Positions 33,501 through 45,665 of a DNA stretch of 64,000 nucleotides are shown piece after piece; position 1 is the stretch's first letter, and each line of letters opens with the position of its first letter. A program made the translations under genes and the position numbers. Source of the stretch: Larus michahellis (Eukaryota > Chordata > Aves > Charadriiformes > Laridae); contig NC_133901.1 in the NCBI RefSeq assembly GCF_964199755.1, positions 11,919,556 through 11,983,555 of the forward strand, read 5' to 3'. The notes beneath the pieces were generated by a model that saw only the letters and a program-made list of their open reading frames with translations, ran no database searches and was not told where the DNA came from.

Positions 33501-36500
33501 AGGAGACAAACCCAACCTGTCCCGGACCAGGAAGGCACCTCTCCTAAACCTTTATAGTCATTTATTAATCTGTCTGCATTCATTAATGTCTCTTTGTACC
33601 GCTGCTTTCCATTTTATCGGAGAAATCATTAATAGCTTCCCCTTCTCTGTGACTATTTTATGGTTTCTTAAAAGCCGCTTCCTGGTCAAAGTTTAATTTA
33701 AACAGCAAAATAATTCTAAATGTCCTGCTTACAGATGATCAGCTTGGAAGATGACTTAAAATGTGGTTACGTTGGTGTGGATGAAGTGTACGCAGCTCTC
33801 CTGGAGCCTTGACGTTTGGGCAGCGAGAGTCCTTCTAAACCTGTCCTGTTTAGAAAGGACTTTTCCTGCCCAGGCCTTTCCAGTACCCAAAGGAAGTGGG
33901 CTCACAGGTACTGGAAAAGGAATTGAGTTGGGTGACCTGGTTTGACATCGGGTTAGGCTCTGTCTTTGAGAGGAGCTACTGCATTTATCAGACTGTAATT
34001 TATTATTTATTCCTTTATTAGAAGGCACTCCTTCACCTGGTGATGTTTCATATACTTTTTTATCATTGAGAGTTTTATTGCAACTTCCTGATTTTCCCGT
34101 TCAGGGAGTGTATTTTTGTGGGGCTAGATGTGACCTAAGAAACTGTGCTTTGAGAGGAAAAAAATCTCTCCAGACACTTTCATAGATACTAGCTGTGTCT
34201 TAAGTAGGTGTTTTAGTTTCATCAAATATGCTTTGAATTTTTTATCAACTGATCAAGTGAAATGTTTATTAGAGTTAAACCTTTTGAAGAGTTATATACT
34301 CTGTTTCATAACCTATAAGCTAGTAACATAATGTAACTTTTCTTGAGATTATAAAATGGTGTTCTTACAAGCAAAAAATGCTTGTCAACTGGAAACAGTT
34401 ATTTGTACTGCCTCCTTTCCCTAATTTTTGAGCCCTTCTTCCCCCCACTAAAAATAAATAAATAAAAAGGCTAGCAACTCAGAAGGGCAAAATGATGAGC
34501 ATTTTTAAAATAATCTTTTTTTTTTTTTAAATCTGTGTTGAATTCTGGAACACTTTTGAAGCAAGCCTTTGAAGTAAGGAACATGTATTAGTTTGGAAAG
34601 AGAGAAATCAGTCCTTAAAAATTGTTCTTTAGTACGTGTTTAATCATCTGTGGGTATTCCAAATGCTTTTGAGGTAGCAAAGGAGCCTCAAGATTTTTGG
34701 CAAATACATGCTGCTTGGATGGAAACCCAAGAATTTTAACAACTCTTTTCTGGGGGAATGCCTCGGCTTTTCTTGGTCTGGGTAATTTATATCCAGGCGG
34801 GCAGTTTGATGTCACCTCTTGAAGATTCATGGTTTTCAGTTTGGTTTTCTAAGGCAGCGTGGCTCTGCAAGGGCTGCGGCGGCTGCCGTCCCTGCCCGGG
34901 CAGCGGAGAGTGCAGCCAGGGGTGGTGGGGACAAGGGGCAGCAGCCTGGAGTGCTTTGGGATTGTTAATTTTTGGTCTTGTTTTTAAATAGGGCAGGGTC
35001 TGGATTTTTTTTTTTATGGTACAACACAGCATGTTATTGAAATGCGTTAGAAAGATTATTGAGTTGCTGCGTGTCTCTTTAGAGCACGGTGACCAATTTC
35101 AGTCAAATTTGGATGGGGTGGGGGGTATCCAAAAGACAAATTTCTGCAGTTTTTGTGATGGTAGCTAACTGGCAAAAGTTACTCTGTTAATACCATCTCC
35201 CTTTCCCGCCCCTGTCCTCCGTACACGTACTCTTCTATATAAAAGCAGCAGCGGGGTTTTGATTGTTGTTCCATGTTAGAGAGCCCACGTGGAGTTACAG
35301 TACAGTAATCTGTTGAGAAGCAAGCCTCCTTGTTTCCACAGCTCGTGAAACTGCTGGAAAAGACAAACATGAGGTATACAGCAGCCTCAGCTGGATGAAT
35401 GCTAAAAAGAGAGCTCTTTTATCAGTGTATCAGGATGGCAGCAAAGATTTTTGGGTCTGTGATTCCTGAGAACAGAAATAACGTCTTATTCTAGAAGAGA
35501 ATCTTGCATACAGTTGAATACATTGCAATTGCATTCTCAGAAAAGACAGAAAAATGCCTCCGTGCCTTCTCAGAAATCCCTGTGAAGTAGTTGATCAGGT
35601 TTAGGATCTCACTTGATGGCTCATGATGTGTTCTTGTAAATTCTTTTTTTTTTTTTAAAGTGGGATTGTGTTTTGCTGTTCCAAAGCCACGTAATCCACT
35701 TACTGCATTGACAGAGAGAAATCCATGTAGAAGAGCAAAGTACTGTTAGATGAGATTTTCTTCTTGTCCAGGTGAGGAGATGGTTTCACTGTTTACTTTG
35801 GTTTTTTCACTAGTTGTTACTACAATTTCCCAGCGAAAAGGGGCTGATGCACCCAACCTGTCACAAGCGGGCAGCAGGTGGTGGCGGGATGGGAATACCC
35901 ATTTTTCTCTCTAACAGGGAATAAGGTTTTTATGTGTATTGTGTAAAACTTTACGGATTAATATTTTAATTTAGAAGCACTTTATTTGTTTTAAGAATTA
36001 CTTTTTGAACTTTGGCAACTTGCAGGGAGCAGTGATCCATTTATTGGGGAAAAATTCAACTTGTTTGAGGTTTCAGGTCATATTTGACACCTGCCCACTT
36101 CGGTGCTCACTGAGTTTTACGCAGTGCCAATGACAAAAGGGGGAATTACTGCTAGATTGCTAATAAATACGACCTTATACAGTTTAATAATTAAAAAAAA
36201 AACCTAGAAAAAACCCCAACCCTCAAATAAAAGGAAAGCCCCGTGAGTCCCAGAGCCTTATTTACTACTAGTACCTTTTAAGAATGAAAGTGTGAGAATT
36301 ATCTACGTGATGAATGGGTTATTGGAAAAAAGCCACGTAGGATTCATTTCAACAATCAGTTTTTCATGTTAGTGCTAATGTATTCATTTAGTAAGAAACA
36401 ATTATGTTCGTGGGATCCTGATAACAAAGCTGGTATTAATGTGGCCTTTTGACTACCATCTGAAGAAAAATGGGAGCCAAAAGACTATGTGAATTTTCAG

Positions 36501-36959
36501 TGATAAGCATCACAGTTCAAACGTTTAATTAAAACGGCGAATTTATGTAGAAAGGAAATGGTGGGATTTGGTAAAACATACCTTGTTCATGTGAAGGCTG
36601 GCACTCTCTCTCCTCCAAATAGTAAGACAGAAACACAACACACCATAAAATGTATTCATTTGGGGTAAAAAGAACCCGAGAAGCGCTTGGACTTAAATGT
36701 TTGGGGTCAACAAAATAATTCTGGAGGGTTTTATGAAAGGTGAATGAGAATACAGTTAAACGGTATTCTTGCTCAAAACTGACTGCAGGCTACTGCTGAA
36801 CGATGTATCCAGTTTCTCCTCCATCCTCCTTCCCTCATTTTCCAAACTTTGCTCTTGCCAGAAGAGTCTGCATCATAGCAATGGTTAACTCTTTGGAGGA
36901 ATATATTCTGAAATGGTGAATATATCGTTTTTCAACTGGAACTACTTCCTATTTAGAAG

Positions 36960-37560
36960 GAGAGGTCTGGGAAAATAGATGAAGTATTGGAGGCAGAGAA
37001 GCAGGCATTGGAAGGTGATTTTGCTGGTAGACCTGAACTTGGTGACAGGAATGTAAATGGGGCCACAGACCCACAGTCTCAAGAACGAGGGAGGGGACGG
37101 GACAGGACAGGCTGGGACCTTAGTTTGGGTCAGTGGAAGAAAAGGGACAGGGAGGGAAGTTGGTTCCTGGCAGGAAGGTGTGACTCCTCTGGCTGAACCT
37201 GTGGTCCTTCAGCCATGGTCATGGAAAGCGAAGGAGAGGAAACTGTACCAGTCGAGATCTATGCGATCGGGGTTCCCGCACTGGGGCTGTGGGGAGAAAT
37301 GAATCTTGAGAAGGAGAGGCAGAAAAAGCAGATCTGGTGTGGCTGTAGGTGGAGAGCTGGGGGTGGCCGAGGCCTTTGGGCTGCCAAGGGGCCACTCCGC
37401 TGCCTGAACTGCACCCCGTGCCTGGAGATGACGGGGTGGGTGTCGAGGAGGTGAGTGGGGATTTTGTTCTGAATAAAGGGAAAGATCCAGAGGGGAGGGG
37501 TAGGTTTGGAAAGGAAATGAGAGGAACTGTAGCATTAAATGTAGGTGGTAATGAAAGATG
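36960..37560 (+). other. GC/purine-rich island with an exon-like segment
   Basis: A 600-bp patch of G/A-rich sequence in AT-rich intron. Within it, CTTCAG ends at 37212, an ATG in good context (AGCCATGGTC) is at 37215, the frame stays open to a consensus donor GAG|GTGAGT at 37451, and AATAAA follows at about 37471. The encoded peptide (MVMESEGEETVPVEIYAIG then a Lys/Arg- and Cys-rich part) resembles nothing I know. The opposite strand is open too, so this may be composition only. Confidence 0.3.
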
Positions 37561-37868
37561 ACTTGGGTTCTTTATTCTCAGAAGGGTTTGTTGGGGTGTG
37601 ATATGTCTACCTTTTCGAGTAAGAAAAAAACCATACAAGGTAAATATTAGGGAATGAAAAGTATCAAATTCAAGGATAATAGTAATACAAAAACTAATGT
37701 ATATAAATACAAGCAATTGGGAAGATGTGGATTTTGAGAGTGTTTGGGAGGAGTGCGGCTACACATGTGCACTTCTCTTCTGCCCTGCTCTGGGCTTTTG
37801 ACCTCAGCCGAAATACTGTTCTCTACAGGTCTTTCTTCTGCCCAGTGTGACATTTTTACTATTGTAGA

Positions 37869-37923
37869 TATATTCATACTGATATTTAAAAAAAAAAAAA
37901 ACCAAACAAAACCAAAACCAAAC
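37869..37923 (+). repeat. A-rich tract
   Basis: A13 run followed by CCAAACAAAACCAAAACC-type A/C-rich sequence. It resembles the A-rich low-complexity tracts common in bird introns. No attached retroposon was recognised. Confidence 0.6.
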
Positions 37924-38448
37924 AGGAACGGGCATAACTTTTTAAATAACATTCAGGTGTAAGACATCTTGCCTCTTTCTCAATTATTTAAAGGTTTCAT
38001 TAATGAAACTGTGGTCAGCTAAATTCTGGATTTTAAAAAAAGTTAATCACAGGTTAAAATTCGTGTTACAAAACTTTGAGTTGTGTTTACTGGTTTCTCG
38101 GTAAAGAGGTTAAGGGAAACTTGATTGTCATATTTAAACAATATTGTTTAATTAGTCCTGTGCCTCATGACTGCTGCCGGCTGTCCACAGGCAGCAGGAA
38201 AAAATTTTCTCCCGGCTTGATGTGAAAAGTGACTTTTTAAGGCAGTGCTTTTCTTGCTGCTCTTCAGAGCGTTAGATTAGCTATAGCTAGAAGTGAACCA
38301 CTGGCTGGTTGTGCTCTCGTCTGCTTCACTCTGACTGATGCCAGTTGGAAAGAAATGCCCTGGTACCCCATCTCTGGACCTCACTGCCTTGGTGAGCCTG
38401 GGGAGATCTCACAGCAGTCTTACAGTATGTTTTTTATATATTACATAC

Positions 38449-38452
<4 letters not shown>

Positions 38453-38478
<26 letters not shown>
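38453..38478 (+). repeat. (AT)13 microsatellite
   Basis: Thirteen uninterrupted AT units followed by an A run in STAG1 intron 1. Confidence 0.9.
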
Positions 38479-38484
<6 letters not shown>

Positions 38485-40004
38485 AGGGTCAAACTTGGTC
38501 CTTGGATCAAAGTTGGTACTTCTTATCTAGGCTAAAATGATTGGTTGTGACTCAGTTTTTAGCGGATTTTCCCTGTTAAATGCAGGCAAGTGGAAAGTCC
38601 CTGTAGAAGTTGTTGCCTACGCGTAACTAGCCGTGTGTCTTCGGTGGAGCTCATCGAGACTGAGCTGCTTGCTGGAGTTCTGCAGAAGTTGAGGCAGTAT
38701 ATCTTAACTCTCTATGCTCATATCCATAGTGTCTTCCAGAAGGATTTCAGTTAGCATCATCAATACTAGTATGTCTTAAGAGAGCAGGACTGAGAGCTTG
38801 ATGTTTATCCCGAAGCAGAAAAGATAATGGGAGAGAGTTTTGGGGTTTTTATCTTTGTCATGTGAGAAAGTGATTTGAACTGGATTTAGAGGATGTGAGA
38901 AAGGAAATTGAAATGCTTTTCAAGGTCACATTGGAGCTGAGAAACCACTGCAGTATTTCTGTATCATTGGCAGAGATGGCACCTCATCATCCAGAGTCTT
39001 TGCAAAACTCTCCAGTTACCCTTTGTGCTTTATAGAGAGCAAATTTCTCTGCTTTAAAGTGCACTTACCTTTCAAAGGTCAGACGGGACGGTCCATGAAC
39101 TGTCATAGCTGAGAGGGGCAAAAAACTGGCATTTAGTACATGCACTTTCATGAAAATAGCTTGCTAGTTTAAGGCAGGATTTTGAGAGGAAACAATACTA
39201 AATAAGCTACTGTTGGTAGTACTGTGGTACTGTCAAGATTTTAAATTGTGATAGCTGAATTTGCCCGAAGTTTTCTTGCTGAGAATGACTAGTTGGCATT
39301 TTAGATGTGTACTCCTTTACTAGGGTTATGCTTTGTGTATAGTAATTGTCACCAAGTACAGCAGCTAGAAACCGGTCGATACCTTGGTCCGGAGAAGGAG
39401 ACAGTGTGACTCACTCCGTCTGATTGCTCACTAGGAAAAAAACTTGGGCAGGTGATTTCATGAGGTCTAGTGAGATCGAAACAGTATACTTGATTTTTGG
39501 TTCATTCAATGTATTTTAAAAGGCAGTGGTGGTGTTTCTTATTACAGGGAATTTACCCAAAACAATGGAAACCTAAATTAAATTATGTTTTCTGTATGTT
39601 CCTATAGATAATTTTACAAGCAGCTTGGACTTGCTTCAATTAGGTATTTAATGACACATATGAGTGCTTTCCCCCTTCAAGATTGTGGTGAAGTTTTTTC
39701 ATACTTCATGTATTTTGTGCACTTAACTAGAAATGCAAGAGTTACATCTTGGTGCTAAATATGTGTGTTGCTTTTTTGTATTGGTAGGTAGTCTAAGCCT
39801 GCAGTGGATTTCCAGGTATCTCCTTTTCTAGACATGAAGCCGTGCTGTTTATTTCTAATTTTTTGGGGTGAATGTGATGTGTTACTCTGAGTCGTGGTTA
39901 TTAATTGACAGATGAGTTACACTATGATGGCACTTAAAATGCACAACGTGTATTTCTGAAAGCAGTCGTTGCTATAGCAACTTTCTAGTAGGTCACTGGC
40001 AGTG

Positions 40005-40032
40005 TTGTGTGTGTGAGAGTGTGTGTGTGTGT
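40005..40032 (+). repeat. (TG)n microsatellite, interrupted
   Basis: TGTGTGTGTG, GAGAG interruption, then six GT units. A potentially Z-DNA-forming and polymorphic site. Confidence 0.8.
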
Positions 40033-43000
40033 ATGATTTGGCTGTTAATGCAGACTAATACTGATAGAAAAATGAGAAATGTGAGAGTCGGAAAGAAGGT
40101 GGCCCTTCCCCCCTCCCTCTCCTCTCCCCTCAAAAACAGGGGAAGATCATTTGGTGGAGGAGAAAATGCTTACTTAGGATACTGCATGTATCAGCAAAGA
40201 ACTGGCTATCAGCTGCTATAATTAGGTGTTTTCTTTCTATTTATGCAAAGATTATTTAAAAAACAAAAATCACAAAAAACCACCCAAATTGCCTTAATCT
40301 CATTCTGCTTTTTCTTTCACATTTTTAGAGTTTGGTTAGGAAAGGAAGTATATCTCCAGTTGATCGGAAAGCAGTGTGTTGTATTTATTCAGCATGCAGA
40401 TCTATTTTTAAGGACAAGGTACACCTGTATTATATGCTGGAAGTGAAAATTTTGAGAAATCGCTTCTTTTCCCTCATTTATAAGATCTCTCCGCAAGGTA
40501 CAATGCATTTCCATAGCGATTTAGGCCAGTGTAAATCTCGTGGTCCCATTCTTCCCAAGCATGTGCTCACGGCAACAAGGGGCAAGCCAGTTCAGGGAGC
40601 TGATCCGGATACAAACAACTGGAAAGCAGTTTTAAAAATGGCTAGGTGATTTCCTGAGTTGTGCGGATGGGCAGAGCGCCGCACGCCAGGCACAGGAGGG
40701 AGTGCGGGTCAGTGGACACGGCTGGTGGTGACTGGGATTTTCAGAGTGGCTGAAGATGCTATTTCTCACTGACTGGTTTTAGTTTACTCTGAAACTTAAC
40801 TAAAAGTACTGTGCAAAGGACAGCCTTCCAGATTCTTTGCATTTGTGTGCTTCTGCGAAATAGTTCTCTAATAGTCTCTTCTGTTTGTTTGTTGGTTTGT
40901 TTTTTTATAGTAACATTATACTGCTCTAATTAGAGAGCATTCACAGATCTCTCTTAGAGTGATAAACCTATAGCCAGGCCGTTATTTTGGGTCTTGAATT
41001 AACATTGCCTTAAGATATTAGAAAATTAATGGTTTAAGATAACACATTCTAGATTATGATAAATGAAAATAATGTCAATTGTAGCAAGTATTTTTGTGGT
41101 ACTGTAATAAACTAGATTTTTCTCAAATTACAGTGTTGCTTTTTTTAAAAAAATTCATAATAATGTGAACGTTGTTTTGTGTTGACTCTGTTGTTCTCCG
41201 AAAGACAGGAACAAGCCGTGCTGTGTTTGCAATTGAATCACTATGGTGGAATTGTTCTGCTGTCTGGATGGGAGCGGTGGGAGATGATGGTAAGGGGTGG
41301 AGGGCAGGCAGCAGGACTTGAGCCGCTCGCTACCTTCTCCTCTTTTCCAGTGTCTCCTGTCTCTCCCTTCCCCGGCTTGCCGGCAGCCAGACCAGGATCA
41401 GGAATATGTGGCCAGGAGTAGGAGGCAAGAGCAGGAACTGCATTTTTGACAACAGCAGCCTATCAGATTGGTTCAACCATTGTATGAAACCTCGTCCCAG
41501 GACTCTACTGGAAAAAAAAAAAGAATCTCTATTCCATGTTGTTTGGGGTTTTCCCCCCCGATACGTAGTTATGTATGTTCTCTGTGTTTCAAAAACCTGA
41601 TTTGTGAAAGTGCCAAGTGTTGATTTAACCTCTGGAAAAGAAAAACTTCCTTGACGCTTTTTAGTATTTAAAGGGTTGTTGAATGCTTTCTTAAATGTAC
41701 TTGTATATACTGTGTACTCCAGAAAAGCTTTCTCTAACTTTGCCTCAAGGGTGACGGCAATGCTTATGGATTAATGTTTAAATTTATTTGAATAATTTGT
41801 AGGGAGATGGAGGTAGGACCAGATACAAGAAAAATGAAAGCTAGTATTTTCTTTGTATTTTCTGTAAGGTTTTTTCCTAGAGGAAATGTTCCCTTATTTA
41901 ACTCCTGGGGTTACGGTTTTCAGTTGGAAGTTGTTTTAATCTCATGGGAGCTGAGAATCTGTTTAAGGAAATGCTTCAAAATATTCCCACTCTTGCTCTT
42001 AAAGCCTGACAGTTTCCAGTATCAGTTACCGTATGCATTTTCATTTTATGTAACTGTGGAAAAGACACTGAACATCCTCTTCTGATCTTTCTGAAGTGCA
42101 GAAGAAAGTATCTGCAAATTCTGCAACATTTAAAACTGTACGGTCTGATCCCGTCTTTGCAAAAACAAAAGCCAGGAAGGCTTTCAGGGGAAAGCAACCC
42201 CTTGTGTGGATCAGCTGATGGAATTTCCCCTCTCGCTGGAGAGCCTTGGCTTCTCGGGATGGCAGTTTTTCTCTGCTGCAGCTTCTGTCAAGTTTCACCC
42301 GGTTTTACCAGCAGTGCTTAAAGAACTGTGCTTTTTCTTTTTTCTGTGTCTGGTATTTGATGGTGGAGGTAAGGCAGTTCTCTTCTAGGCCAGTGGTTTT
42401 TCTCTTCTCTCATCTGTTAATTTTTCCTTTGTTCTTAGTCTCTCATTCACTGGGAAGAGATTTGTAAGGCCGTGTCTATCTAAGCAGAAGGTTGATATTA
42501 GCAGGCCTGTTACAGACCGTCATTGCAGAGAACTCTGTGAGTACCAAGTGTTTTTCTGGTGCAGTTGTTGAAGATTGTGTGATAGATGCGCTGAACGCTG
42601 ACCTTGATTTTGCCACTCTTCCCCTGAACGCAGCTGTGACCTTCCGCAGACTGAAACCAGCCAGATGCCCCTAAACCCCCAGCACGTTTTTACACAAGAT
42701 TTGGTTGTGTCAGGAAAGCCTCAGGATTCCAAGTTGTTCCTGTTGTGGGTCCCTCGGAGATTTGGCTTCTGCAGCACAGCTCCTGTAGAGAGATTCCCAG
42801 TTTCGTCTGCTAGCCTATTTTCTGTGAGGCATCTCACTGCAGCTACTCTGTATTTCTAGTCTATTGGTAATTAATCCTTAATTTCCTTTCTCAGCTCACA
42901 GTCGAGGTTAACTGTCTTTAGGGATCAGGGCGGGGAGGAGATTTGGTTGCCTTTTTCTTTTTCCCCATGGGACAGGAAAGAGTTACTGTTTGGGTTGCTG

Positions 43001-45331
43001 GAAAAGCCCATGTTCTAGCTTCCCAGTACCACAAGGTTTCCTCTCTTTTGGGGTATCTTTAGAAAAATAAAGCGCTCCAGCAGTTCATGCTGAGACTCCT
43101 GATGGCTTCATTGCCAGCCTCATGGAGCAGCTTTCATCTGATGGCGACCTTTCCAAGTGAGGCAAGATCTCTTCTTTCTGCTGTCTCTTTTGAAGTGGTC
43201 CATTTTGGCTAAGCATTATCTAAGCTATTTCACTAAGCCCGACAGCTGCAGTAGTCCAGTGAACTGTTTTGGTAAATTATCTCCCAGATCAAAAATTTTT
43301 CCTTGTCTAGGAGGAAGGACTGCTGTCAGCGTTACCGGGAGAAACCACTTTTGACTGGGCTTTAAAGCTCACAGAACAGTAACACAAGAATGAATGACAC
43401 TTGCTCAGACACAGTCATGTTATTTCCAGCTTTTGTCATCTGCTTGTTGAAGTAACTGTTCAGAAATAAAAAAAAAAAGGTGTTTCCATATTTCTGTAAG
43501 CACTGCAAAATACAGTTAAGAAAAAAAAAAAGCATCAGTGTTTGCAATTTACAGCCTAGGTAGCCAAGTGAATTGGTGATAGCTTTACAGTTTCAGTTGT
43601 CATCATGACTTCAGATAAAACCCCTTGACTCTGCTGGTCCTCGCCCCTGCCTCCGCCCTCGCGGGAGCACTAGGCTCAGCTAGCGCTTATTTTCAAAAAT
43701 AATCTTCTGAGGAACCTCTCCTTCTGTCAAATCTGTTTGATTTGGCAACGTGTTCAAAAATCATCGAGAGATGGAGGGCAAACAGCCTGGTTGGATGTGA
43801 AGCCCTTGGGAAATGAAGCTGAATCAGCTGCTTGTCCAGCTTGCGCGTTGGCTTCTCTGTTCTCGCCTCTCCTCCTTGTATTTCAGATAATGCAGGTCTG
43901 GTTTTTCAGTTTGTCCGGTTTGGAACTGGGCTCTCAGCTGGTTTCACACAGTGCGATTCTCTGCTTCTATCTGTACAGTCATCATTCCTGTACCTGGAGC
44001 AATGAACAAGCAATGAAAGACATGTTATTTATTTTTTCCAAGTATTTTTTCCCAAGGAAGTTTACCTTTTAATGGATTTATTGTGGTGTGTAAGATGTTT
44101 TTAAACATCAAAGAATAGACAGTTTCACCCCCTAGTGATTCTTCCTAGGGTTGTTGACTGACCAAAATTCATTTCAGCACTGAATGATAACAGCTTTTCC
44201 TCAGGATTATTTACTGAGCTAAAAGAAATCTTGTTCCCGGGTGCTAATTTGGCCTTTCCTTAGTGCTGTTTTGGACTATTGCAGAACTTTTTCTAATTTT
44301 ACGTAGTATTTGATAATAACAACTCATCTCCTATTTCTTGTTATCTTTTCATTGATTTTTTTTTTTTGGTGACTGGTGTATCAGGGAGGTCATTAGGGAA
44401 CGCTGGTGAGTAGCCAGCCCCGTTCAGCTTAGCTTTAATTTCTTGAGTCCTTGGGTTCCTTTTTTACCCTCATGTCAGAATCCACATCAGGAAAGGCTTG
44501 TAGGTACAGGTAATGTATTTTTTTTAGGTCAGTTGAAGTTGCTGTGAAAAAGTAGACAGGCTTCTGGACCAAACATCTTTAGCCTGAAACAAAATCACAA
44601 TCCTCAAGCTTGGTACAGGTGGAAAGCAATTAATTACTGTGAGCTCTGCTGGGGTGGGGGGAGGATATATATTGAAATCGTTGTTGCCTGGGGGGCAGAG
44701 AGGTAAGTTATAGGGATGGACGAAACTAATGTGTAACAAAGCCACTTTCCTGTCTGAGTCGATTAATTAAAATGATTGTGAATTTTTAATTTCCAGCTGT
44801 GTGTTTTCCTAAGTCTTCAGGATCAGGAATGAGAACTTAGCAGTGGAGTGTTCTGCTGGTAAATCACTATTTCGGTGTTTGCTGCTAAGTCCTGCCATTG
44901 TTTTTCACCTGTGTAGTTTTGGGGAAGGTATCCTGGGGCTTTGGTGAATTTTGCTAGGCTGGGATCCGTGGATTTGGGTTTGAATTTTGATTGCAGTATG
45001 AGGCACTTAACGGTCACTGGGGAAACACGTTTGCAAGGCTTCTTATTTTTAGCTGCAACATCGTTACAAGTGTCCATTGGAAAAATGTGCTTCTCTCAAG
45101 TTTATTGTGGTGGTCGGGCTGTTTTAAGGTTGGAGGATGAGAGGCAAGTATTTTAAGGTATGCTTTTCCAGTAGAGATTGTAACTGTATAGCTGATCTAA
45201 GTCATAAGCTGTGCCATTTGTAATAATCGAGGATGTTCAGTCAGCAGCACTGGCTATTGGGGTACATTTCAGCGATGTTTGTTCAGCTCATTCAAAACGT
45301 TGATACATTTTTGTGGAGCTTTGTCTTTGGG

Positions 45332-45665
45332 GAATCACAGAATGGTTTGGGTTGGAAGGGACCTTAAAGCCCATCCAGTGCCACCACCAGGTTGCTCCAA
45401 GCCCCGTCCAACCTGGCCTTGAACCCCTCCAGGGATGGGGCAGCCACAGCTTCTCTGGGCAACCTGGGCCAGCGTCCCACCACCCTCACAGCCAAGAATT
45501 GCTTCCTCAGATCTCATCTAAATCTCCCCTCTTCCAGTTTAAAACCGTTCCCCCTGGTCCTATGGCTCCCCTCCCTGATAAAAAGTCCCTCCCCATCTCT
45601 CCTGTAGGCCCCCTTCAGGGACTGGAAGGGGCTCTGAGGTTTCCCCGGGAAGTTCTCTTTAGATC
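45332..45665 (-). mobile_element. CR1 LINE 3' end, minus orientation
   Basis: Starts with GAATCACAGAATGGTTTGGG, TTGGAAGGGACCTTAAAGCC and continues through CCAACCTGGCCTTGAACCCC, CCAGGGATGGGGCAGCC, TTCTCTGGGCAACCTGGGCC and CCCCTTCAGGGACTGGAAGG: the classic avian CR1 3' region read antisense. It is well preserved, so fairly young. Its 5' end is truncated. Confidence 0.93.

Noticed and set aside
33876-33918. Inverted TTTCCAGTACC / GGTACTGGAAA pair
   Set aside because: Short imperfect stem, not convincing next to the 23-bp hairpin at 48.5 kb.
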